A DNA stretch of 64,000 nt from Deltaproteobacteria bacterium (lineage in GTDB: Bacteria > Desulfobacterota > DSM-4660 > Desulfatiglandales > HGW-15), in assembly GCA_020060215.1 (NCBI GenBank), contig JAGVAP010000010.1, positions 11,841 through 75,840 of the forward strand. The letters run 5' to 3'. Below the pieces are notes generated by a model, which did no database searches, was not told the origin of the DNA, and worked only from the letters and a program-made list of their open reading frames with translations. The position numbers and the translations under genes are program-made. Numbering within the stretch: the stretch's first letter is position 1; each line of letters begins with the position of its first letter. Below are positions 57,488 through 64,000 of the stretch, in pieces.

Positions 57488-57661
57488 GGCCACGAAGGCA
57501 CGAAGACACCGGGTAGTGTCCAAGGTAGAATGCAGAATTCCAATTGCCAAGTTGATTCCAGTGAAAATATGCGAAGTCCACGCTTCTTGCCTTTCACTTG
57601 AGAATGGGACATTGGACATTCTGCATGGGACATTGCTTGGGTGTCTTTGGGTCTTTGTGGC
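57488..57661. repeat. Family B repeat with nested inverted repeat
   Basis: GGCCACGAAGGCACGAAGACACC (57488-57510) pairs imperfectly with GGGTGTCTTTGGGTCTTTGTGGC (about 57639-57661). Inside, GTCCAAGGTAGAATGCAGAATTC and GACATTGGACATTCTGCATGG form a second inverted pair. The gap (57427-57682) holds no gene. Confidence 0.6.
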
Positions 57662-57682
57662 ATCTCTTACAGGGAGCCTCAT

Positions 57683-58702
57683 ATGACCGACTCGACCAGA
57701 CTTGGGGGATTCAAGGTGCTGAAAGACGTGGTCAGGATCTCCCTGTTTCCCCCTGGAGGGCTCGACCGGTTCCCCCAGAGGCTCTGCAGGGTCCTGGCCG
57801 AAAACAGGATCAACCTCCCCTTCCTGACCATCCTCTGCGACAGCGGTTTGTGGTCCATCAACATCATCGTGGATGCCGCGGACCAGGAGAAAACGGCCGT
57901 GTTGATCGGGGAGCACTTCGGGCGGTTTCCAAGCGCGTTCTCCAGAAGCGCCATCCTGTCCGTATTTCCCCACCGGAGAAACCCGGAGGTCAGCGGAAGG
58001 CTTTTCGAGATGTTCGACAAGCAGGGGCTGGATCCGGATGCCCTCGCCAACTCCCCTTCGGCCATTTCCCTGGTCGTGAAGGAGGAGCTCCTGCAGACCG
58101 CCAGCAATGCGCTCTTCGAACCCTTTTCCTTCAGCGCCTATCGAACCCCGGAGGACTGGAAGCTTGCACAAAAGGGAAAAGAGGAGCTGTACAAGGAGGT
58201 GGTCGCCACCTATCAGGAAAAGAGGCCCGGTGTGTACGGCCTGGAATATCTGGAAGGCCAGGAACTGATCCAGCTCCGGGTCGACCGCTCCAGCATGGCT
58301 GTGGTTGGTCATTCCTTCAAAGGCTTTGCCCGGCTTGGCCTCAGTCTCACGTTCCTCGCCACCAGTCCTGCGCACGAATCGACCCGGGAGATCCTCTCCT
58401 TCTGCCTCCCCTTTTCCGAGAGCAGCACCTACAGGCGTGTCATCAGCCGCATGGCGCCTGAGATGGACGTGGAGGCCGTCTCCCCGGTCACGACCTTCAC
58501 CATGAACGGCCCCCATTTCGGAGACCGCTATGGGATCGTGAGCGAACTGCTCAGGACCCTGGAGGAGTCAAACATCCGCCTCCTCGCGCTGAGCTGCACG
58601 GTTGCCTCCATTACCGGTGTCGTGCCCCAGGACCAGTCCCATGCCGCCGTCGCCGCCATTGAGGCCGCCTTCGACGTGCCTACCGTCACCATGAGGGAAT
58701 AA
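57683..58702 (+). CDS. ACT-domain protein of unknown function
   Basis: A 339-aa protein starting at the ATG at 57683 (MTDSTRLGGFKVLKDVV), with AGGGAG at 57671-57676. The N-terminal part (RISLFPPGGLDRFPQRLCRVLAENRINLPFLTILCDSG ... VDAADQEKTAVLIGEHF) and the C-terminal part (YGIVSELLRTLEESNIRLLALSCTVASITGVVP) resemble the ACT folds found in aspartokinase-type regulators. A central segment has no match. There is no kinase or catalytic domain, so it may bind an amino acid or other ligand. It lies downstream of the CheY-like gene and next to the methyl-branch operon. The assignment is tentative. Confidence 0.65.
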   Translation: MTDSTRLGGFKVLKDVVRISLFPPGGLDRFPQRLCRVLAENRINLPFLTILCDSGLWSINIIVDAADQEKTAVLIGEHFGRFPSAFSRSAILSVFPHRRNPEVSGRLFEMFDKQGLDPDALANSPSAISLVVKEELLQTASNALFEPFSFSAYRTPEDWKLAQKGKEELYKEVVATYQEKRPGVYGLEYLEGQELIQLRVDRSSMAVVGHSFKGFARLGLSLTFLATSPAHESTREILSFCLPFSESSTYRRVISRMAPEMDVEAVSPVTTFTMNGPHFGDRYGIVSELLRTLEESNIRLLALSCTVASITGVVPQDQSHAAVAAIEAAFDVPTVTMRE

Positions 58703-58770
58703 AGCAGCAGCACCGGCCTCAGCACCCCGGAATGTCGGGATGATGGAATGCCGGCATGTTGGGCAAGAAA

Positions 58771-58797
58771 AGAAAAAGCCCCGGTCTTCACCGGGGC
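58771..58797 (-). terminator. Rho-independent terminator (minus strand)
   Basis: On the minus strand GCCCCGG (58797-58791), loop TGAAGA, CCGGGGC (58784-58778) is followed by TTTTTCTTTTC. It would end the HdrD-like transcript after an approximately 290-nt 3' region. Convergent transcription from the ACT-type gene ends nearby. Confidence 0.75.
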
Positions 58798-59088
58798 CCC
58801 TCTCGTCAACTTCCTGAACCGAGCTTTGCTCTACCCCTTGCGGGCTGTGGTTGGTTCCTGGATCCTCCGATCCGTCGAATCGGCCGAGGACCGGCTCCAA
58901 AGTTTCTCCATTTGGTTAGACTGCCCGCCAGCCAGAGGCAACGCTTGTATGGGACTACCCCCCTATAGGAGCCGCGTAAGCGGGACGATTCATTCAACCC
59001 GCAGGATCGCAAGCGGGAGCTTGCTCGTACAGAAGAGAAAACCGCAAGAAGTTTCCTCAGGGGCCGGCGGCGCGGCCGGCCTCTGATT
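58798..59088. other. Gene-free 3' region of the HdrD-like gene
   Basis: No credible gene. It contains a strong GC palindrome, GGCCGGC / GCCGGCC (about 59065-59084), next to the stop of the HdrD-like gene, and imperfect repeats such as TAGGAGCCGCGTAAGCGGG near 58970-58990. Confidence 0.45.
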
Positions 59089-60393
59089 CTACTCTTCTTC
59101 TTCCTCCTCGAGGACGATCTCGTCACGCTCGTACTGGGCGTCCCTCAAGGCGTGGGCCTTTTCCACTTCCTCGTCGCTCCAGGGCTCCACGATCAGCGAG
59201 TCGGCCACCAGTTCCCAGAGGTACTTGGTTTCGATACCGAGATCATACTCCTTGGTGAGGCTCTTCATGATCTGGTCCCGGCAGTTGTGACACGGCGCAA
59301 TCACCATCTTTGCGCCGGTGTCCCGGATCTGCTGGGCCTTGACCCTGCCGTAGTAGATCCTCTCGTCCGAATAGGGCATGGCCCAGGCGCCGCCGCCGGC
59401 CCCGCAGCAGTAGTTGTTCATCCGGTTCGGGTACATCTCCACGTAGTGCTCGCAGCACTGCTGCGTGATCCACCTCGGCTCCTCGAAGTAGCCGTGACCG
59501 AAGGCCTTCTGGCCCTTTCGTCCGTAATTGCAGGGGTCGTGGACGGTCGTCAGCTCCTCGTGTTTGCTCTTGTCGATTTGGATCCTGCCGGTCTCGATGT
59601 ACTCCTTCAGGAGATCGTGGACCGAGACCACCTTGTACTTCTTGAAGACTTCGGGATACCAGTTTTGCAGACCAAGCCTGGTCGCATAGTAGGCGTGCCC
59701 TCACTCGGGCAAGAGGAGCGTCTTGCAGTCGAGGCGCTCCATGTGCTCCACGATCCGTCCCACCAGGGTCTTCATGGACTCGTCGTCCCCTGAGAAGAGC
59801 CCCCAGTTGACCCCCTCCCAGTTTTCGGAGGGGACCGTCCAGTCCTCCTTGGCCGCGTAGAAGATCCGCCACCAGAACTTCATGTCATCGGGCTCGCCGA
59901 AAGGCTCCTTGGAGTTGATGGTCACCAGCACGTTGGCGCCCTTCTTGTCCACCGGGACATAGAAGCCTGGGAACCCCTCCTCCTCCATTTCCTTGCCGAG
60001 ATCCGCCAGCAGGAAGAGGAAATCGGTCTTGGGGATCCCGAGGTTGTTCCCCCTCTGCAGGTCCATGACCACGCCCTTGTGGATCGGGCCCGGAACCTTG
60101 TCCCTCTCGCGAAGGGTCCTTGCCCTCCTCATCATCTTGAGGATCTCCACACCCTGGGGGCAGGCATACTCACACCGCCCGCAAAGGGTGCAGATCCAGG
60201 GAAATCGGGAGTCGATCAACTCCTGATCGAGCCCCAGTGCGGCCATCCTCACGGCCTTCCTGGGATCCATTCCATCCACGCCCGTCACAGGGCATCCGCT
60301 TGCGCAGGTTCCGCAGGTAAAACAGACATCGGCCCACTCCGGGGCCACACGAAGCTTGCTCGCCTTCGGGTTGATCGCAACAGGTTCCATCAT
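59089..60393 (-). CDS. Selenocysteine-containing HdrD-like Fe-S oxidoreductase
   Basis: 434 aa if the minus-strand UGA at 59703-59701 is read as Sec231. The motif LLLPE-U-GHAYYATRLGLQ corresponds to the PEC-GHAY Cys of the CCG-domain family. N-terminal clusters: CFTCGTCASGCP (about 24-35) and CTLCGRCEYACP (about 68-79). The C-terminal CCG part has HDPCNYGRKG, NNYCCGAGGGAWAM and APCHNCRDQI. No membrane helices, so it is an HdrD/GlcF-type soluble oxidoreductase. Located beside the acyl-CoA dehydrogenase (divergent), it could take electrons from acyl-CoA oxidation; that is inference. Start ATG 60393 after GAGGAGGG; the C-terminus is Glu-rich. Confidence 0.87.
59667..59703 (-). promoter_or_regulatory. 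Sec UGA codon and SECIS-like hairpin, HdrD-like gene
   Basis: On the minus strand the UGA (59703-59701) is followed after 15 nt by GCGACCA (59685-59679), loop GGCT, and TGGTC-TGC (59674-59667). The stem is seven pairs (5 plus 2) with one bulged U. Confidence 0.75.
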
Positions 60394-61001
60394 GCCCTCC
60401 TCTCTCTCCTTTTGCCCCGCAAAGCTTTGTAATTTTTGTATCTCCCCAAGGGGCGAATGTCAAATGGAAAACGGGGCGGACGATTTACGCCGGGACTTTT
60501 TGTATCCGCTGGAATATGGAACCATGGAACGGTGGAAAAATGGTTCTTGGCGATACCATACTTCCCTGCTGTGGCTCTTCCCGATATTCCACTGTTCCAT
60601 CACTCCATCTCTCTCCGTCGCCCCTCCGAGAACCCGGGCGGGGACTCCCTGCCGTGGACGGGATGCAGCGAAGCAGTTAAAATATAGCTGTAATTTCTGT
60701 TGCCATCCTACAATGCATCCGCTATAGTGCGGCCATTCGAAATCCGGATGGTCCCGTAACAAGCACCGTTCACCACTCCATCCCCTTCGATACCTCAGGC
60801 AGCCTGCGGGGGAACGGGTCAAGAAGACCGCAATACAGACAATCCGCTCACGGTGAGGTATCCAGGTTCATGGTGAGGCCCTCTCCTGAGGTACGAAGGG
60901 GATCGAACCATGAAAGAGAATGGGCGTACGGGTGAATCCTTACGAGACCGTCGAATGGGTTCAGGCGCATATAACGTGGAACTCACGAAGGAGGGGTTGA
61001 T
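60394..61001. promoter_or_regulatory. Divergent intergenic region between HdrD-like and acyl-CoA dehydrogenase genes
   Basis: 608 bp without a gene. A plus-strand sigma70-type promoter TTGCCA (60700-60705), 17 bp, TATAGT (60723-60728) could drive the acyl-CoA dehydrogenase gene. A repeat region at 60510-60615 has GGAACCATGGAACGGTGGA with TCCACTGTTCCATCACTCCA. A family C copy occupies 60877-60924. The ribosome-binding site AAGGAGG is at 60988-60994. Confidence 0.6.
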
Positions 61002-62159
61002 ATGGATTTTCAGCTGAGTGAAGAACTACAGATGTTACGGGACATGGCTCGCGATTTTGCCGCAGAGAAGATCGCCCCCTTTGCCGACAAATGGGATGAA
61101 GAACACTACTTTCCCTATGAAGAAGTGTTGAAGCCGATGGGTGAGCTCGGTTTTTTCGGCACCGTCATTCCTGAGGAATACGGCGGCAACAACATGGGCT
61201 GGCTTGCTGCGATCATCCTGACCGAGGAGATTGCCAGGGCCTCCGGCGCCCTGCGGGTGCAGATCAACATGCAGGCCCTGGGATGCGCCTTCACCATCTT
61301 TCGCCACGGCTCGGACGAGCTCAAGAAGAAGTATATCCAGAAGCTGGTGAACGCGGAGTGGCTGGGCGGATTCGCCATCACGGAGCCCAACGCTGGCTCC
61401 GACGTCATGGCCATGAAATCCACGGCCGTGGACAAGGGCGACCACTGGCTGATCAACGGAGGGAAGACCTGGATCTCGAACGCGGCGGTTGCGGATGTCC
61501 TGATTTTCTACGCCTACACCGACAGGGCGGCCCGGGGGAAAGGGCTGAGCGCGTTCGTGATCGAGCCGAAGAACTTCAACGGCATTCACACGACCAACCT
61601 GGACAAGATGGGGATCCGATCTTCGCAGACCGGGGAGATCTACCTGGAAGAGACCAAGGTCCCCAAGGGAAACATCCTGGGAAGCCCCGGCGACGGCGCG
61701 AAGATCGTTTTCGGCTCCCTCAATCAGACCCGGTTGTCGGCGGCGGCCGGCGGGGTCGGCATGGCACAGGCCTGCCTGGACGCGGCGACCGCCTACTGCA
61801 AGGAAAGAGAACAGTTCGGCAAGAAGATCGGTGAATTCCAGATGAACCAGGACCTGATCGCCCAGATCACCTGCGAGATCGAGGCCGCCCGTCTGGTGGT
61901 GTACAAGGCGGCCTGGCAGAAAGACCAGGGGAACCTCGGCAACACCATGGAGGTGGCCCAGGCAAAATACCTGGCGGGGGAGGCGGCGATGAAGGCCTCC
62001 CAAGTGGCCTTGAGGATCCTGGGCGCCTACGGGTACTCCACCGAATACCCCGTGGCCAGGTTCTATCGGGACGCCCCGAGCCATGCGATCGTGGAAGGCT
62101 CCACCAATGTCTGCAAGATGATCGTCGCTCAGAACCAGCTGGACCTCGGGAAGAAGTAG
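61002..62159 (+). CDS. Acyl-CoA dehydrogenase (possible glutaryl-CoA dehydrogenase)
   Basis: 385 aa, a standard acyl-CoA dehydrogenase length. N-terminal MDFQLSEELQMLRDMARDFA, the FAD-binding GGFAITEPNAGSDVMAMKSTA, WISNAAVADVLIFYA and a C-terminal catalytic region ILGAYGYSTEYPVARFYRDAPSHAIVEGSTNVCKMIVA. The expected catalytic Glu is in IVEGSTNV. It oxidises acyl-CoA to enoyl-CoA, passing electrons to ETF. The partner 97 bp downstream is glutaconyl-CoA decarboxylase alpha, so glutaryl-CoA is the likely substrate, in the non-decarboxylating type of pathway known in sulfate reducers and syntrophs. Start ATG 61002 after AAGGAGG. Confidence 0.88.
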   Translation: MDFQLSEELQMLRDMARDFAAEKIAPFADKWDEEHYFPYEEVLKPMGELGFFGTVIPEEYGGNNMGWLAAIILTEEIARASGALRVQINMQALGCAFTIFRHGSDELKKKYIQKLVNAEWLGGFAITEPNAGSDVMAMKSTAVDKGDHWLINGGKTWISNAAVADVLIFYAYTDRAARGKGLSAFVIEPKNFNGIHTTNLDKMGIRSSQTGEIYLEETKVPKGNILGSPGDGAKIVFGSLNQTRLSAAAGGVGMAQACLDAATAYCKEREQFGKKIGEFQMNQDLIAQITCEIEAARLVVYKAAWQKDQGNLGNTMEVAQAKYLAGEAAMKASQVALRILGAYGYSTEYPVARFYRDAPSHAIVEGSTNVCKMIVAQNQLDLGKK

Positions 62160-62256
62160 TAGGCCCCGTTTGGATGCGGTGATCTTGACCTCCTCCGCAG
62201 GAGGAGATCTGCATCCGCACCCGGATGCAGGGAAATGAGAGAGGGAGAAAGAGAAG

Positions 62257-63990
62257 ATGAAGCCCTATTTTGAGAAGATGACCCCTTTCGGGAAAGCCCT
62301 TACCGAAAAACAGAAAGTAGACGCGAAGGAAAATGTCTCACAGATTCAAGAGGTCGAAAAAGAGGTTCAGAAGGCCGTCGAGGCGGTGGTAAACGCGGGG
62401 ATCCCGGCCGATGTGATCAAGAAGAGGGGCCAGACCACGGTCTGGGAAAGGATCGAGCACCTGGTGGACCCCGGTACCTGGTGCCCCCTGCACACGTTAT
62501 ACAACCCCCGGTTCAACGAGGAAGGCACCACCGGGGTCATCGACGGTCTCGCGAAGATCAACGGCAAGTGGTGCGTGGTCATCGGCTTTGACAACAAGGT
62601 CATGGCCGGCGCCTGGATCGCCGGTCAGGCGGATAACCAGCTCCGGGTCACCGACATGGCCAAGAGGCTTCATGTGCCGCTGGTCTGGGTCGTGAACTGC
62701 AGCGGCGTGAAGTTGACGGAGCAGGAAGAGGTCTACGCCAATCGAAGGGGAAACGGCACCACCTTCTTCCGTCATGCGGAGCTGGAGAAGCTGGGTGTTC
62801 CCGTGATCGCGGGCATCTACGGCACCAACCCTGCCGGCGGCGGATACCAGGGGATCAGCCCCACCATCCTGATCGCGCACAAGGATGCGAACATCGCAGT
62901 GGGGGGCGGCGGCATCGTGGGCGGCATGAGCCCCAAGGGCTATTTCGACGAGGAAGGCGCCGAACAGCTCATCGAGGCGACCCGGCACTTCAAGGAGGTC
63001 CCTCCCGGGAGCGTTCGCATCCATTACAATGAGACCGGATTTTTCAAAGAGGTCTATGACACCGAATTCGAGGTCCTGGACGCGGTCAAGAAGTACGTGG
63101 ACATGTGCCCTTCCTACGACCCCGCCTTTTTCCGGGTGGCGGAGCCCAAGGAACCCAGGTTCTCCGGGGACGATCTCGACTATCTCATCGCCTTCAATCA
63201 GAAGCGCGGCTACAACTTCATGGAGGTCCTCGCGAGGATCTTCGACAACAGCGAGCACATGGAGTTCAGGCCGGGTTACGGCCCGGAGGTCTATACCGGC
63301 CTGGCCAGGATCGACGGATTCCCGGTCGGTTTCATCGGCAACATCCAGGGGTTCCTCGGGGCCAAGTATCCCGAGTATGCCCCCTACCCCGGCGTCGGCG
63401 GCAAGCTCTACCGCCAGGGGCTCATCAAGATGAATGAGTTCGTCACCCTGTGCGGACGCGATCGGATCCCCATCGTCTGGTTCCAGGATACATCGGGAAT
63501 CGACGTGGGAGACATCGCGGAGAAGGCCGAGCTCCTCGGGCTCGGGCAGTCCCTGATCTACTCGATCGAGCAGACCGATGTGCCGATGATCTGCATCGTC
63601 CTGCGAAAAGGAACGGCCGCGGCCCACTACATCATGGGCGGTCCTACGGCCAACAACCATAACGCCTTTACGCTGGGGACCCCGACCACCGAGATCTACG
63701 TCATGCACGGCGAGACGGCGGCCGCCGCATCCTTCTCAAGACGCCTCGTCAAGGAGAAGGATTCGGGAAAGCCGATCAAGCCGGTCATCGACAAGATGAA
63801 CGAACTGGCCCAGGAGTACTACCGAAAATCGAGGCCCGTCTACTGTGCCAACAGGGGGTTTGTGGACGAGATCGTCTCCTTCAAGGACCTGAGAAGGTAC
63901 ATCGTGGCCTTTACCGGCTGCGCCTACAGGAACCCGATCTCCATCTGCCCCCATCACCACATGATGCTTCCCAGGATCATTAGGGGATAA
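62257..63990 (+). CDS. gcdA: Glutaconyl-CoA decarboxylase alpha subunit (carboxyltransferase)
   Basis: A 577-aa carboxyltransferase subunit close in length to GcdA. Seen: GTTGVIDGLAKINGKWCVVIGFDNKVMAGAW, NCSGVKLTEQEEVYANRRG, AGIYGTNPAGGGYQGISPTILIAHKDANIAVGGGGIVGGMSPKG (acyl-CoA-binding core) and TLCGRDRIPIVWFQDTSGIDVGD. It transfers the carboxyl group of glutaconyl-CoA to biotin. In the complete enzyme the beta, gamma and delta subunits then decarboxylate and export Na+. These subunits are not in the window. ATG 62257 has AGGGAGAAAGAG upstream. It follows the acyl-CoA dehydrogenase gene directly. Confidence 0.9.
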   Translation: MKPYFEKMTPFGKALTEKQKVDAKENVSQIQEVEKEVQKAVEAVVNAGIPADVIKKRGQTTVWERIEHLVDPGTWCPLHTLYNPRFNEEGTTGVIDGLAKINGKWCVVIGFDNKVMAGAWIAGQADNQLRVTDMAKRLHVPLVWVVNCSGVKLTEQEEVYANRRGNGTTFFRHAELEKLGVPVIAGIYGTNPAGGGYQGISPTILIAHKDANIAVGGGGIVGGMSPKGYFDEEGAEQLIEATRHFKEVPPGSVRIHYNETGFFKEVYDTEFEVLDAVKKYVDMCPSYDPAFFRVAEPKEPRFSGDDLDYLIAFNQKRGYNFMEVLARIFDNSEHMEFRPGYGPEVYTGLARIDGFPVGFIGNIQGFLGAKYPEYAPYPGVGGKLYRQGLIKMNEFVTLCGRDRIPIVWFQDTSGIDVGDIAEKAELLGLGQSLIYSIEQTDVPMICIVLRKGTAAAHYIMGGPTANNHNAFTLGTPTTEIYVMHGETAAAASFSRRLVKEKDSGKPIKPVIDKMNELAQEYYRKSRPVYCANRGFVDEIVSFKDLRRYIVAFTGCAYRNPISICPHHHMMLPRIIRG

Positions 63991-64000
63991 CTAGAAATGC

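Noticed and set aside
58771..58797. Terminator for the plus-strand ACT-type gene
   Set aside because: The T-rich run follows the stem only on the minus strand. On the plus strand the stem is followed by CCCTCTCG.

Overview
The window is GC-rich chromosomal DNA, very probably from a strictly anaerobic member of the Desulfobacterota (former Deltaproteobacteria). I infer this from selenocysteine-containing HdrA and MvhD genes beside metF/metV, an acyl-CoA dehydrogenase plus glutaconyl-CoA decarboxylase alpha pair, AMP-forming acyl-CoA synthetases, and many PAS/histidine-kinase and NtrC-type regulators. No rRNA, tRNA, phage, IS or CRISPR was seen. The species cannot be named from the sequence.

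Layout. 1-7.7 kb: end of a lytic transglycosylase, two predicted kinases, adenine deaminase, NAD kinase, a DUF4911-type small protein, MiaB, and a receiver-GGDEF protein. 7.8-12.8 kb: a 29-aa COX24-type basic protein with its own promoter and terminator, then a minus-strand group (3-hydroxyacyl-CoA dehydrogenase, NifU-like scaffold, SPL-type radical SAM protein, ParB-like protein, nucleoside transporter). 13.1-22.5 kb: hdrA1-mvhD1-hdrA2-mvhD2-metV1-metF1, in which the first four genes each carry one in-frame UGA. 22.5-23.9 kb: a kinase-like/BON protein on the minus strand and a regulatory gap. 23.9-43.4 kb: an acetate-type sensing and uptake cluster with three cNMP/CBS/nucleotidyltransferase-like proteins, a small membrane protein, an SLC5-type histidine kinase, two NtrC-like regulators (one degenerate), a DnaQ-type exonuclease, a DUF4212/SSS symporter pair and two acyl-CoA synthetases. 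43.6-49.0 kb: three further histidine kinases. 49.3-58.7 kb: a lone metF paralogue, an hdrA3 fused to a GltD-like module, mvhD3, metV2, metF2, a CheY-like protein and an ACT-type protein. 59.1-64 kb: a selenocysteine-containing HdrD-like protein on the minus strand, then an acyl-CoA dehydrogenase and glutaconyl-CoA decarboxylase alpha.

How it fits together. The two HdrA/MvhD/MetV/MetF sets look like alternative electron-input modules for methylene-tetrahydrofolate reductase (methyl branch of the Wood-Ljungdahl pathway). One of them appears wired to NAD(P)H through the GltD-like insert. The glutaryl/glutaconyl-CoA genes feed acyl-CoA oxidation, and the HdrD-like protein could take up electrons from it. 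The acetate cluster would handle the C2 end product. Seven genes contain an in-frame UGA at a conserved Cys position. Each UGA is followed by a hairpin beginning 13-15 nt downstream, the arrangement expected of bacterial SECIS elements. This dense selenoprotein redox cluster is the main result. Several families of dispersed imperfect inverted repeats occupy the intergenic gaps.
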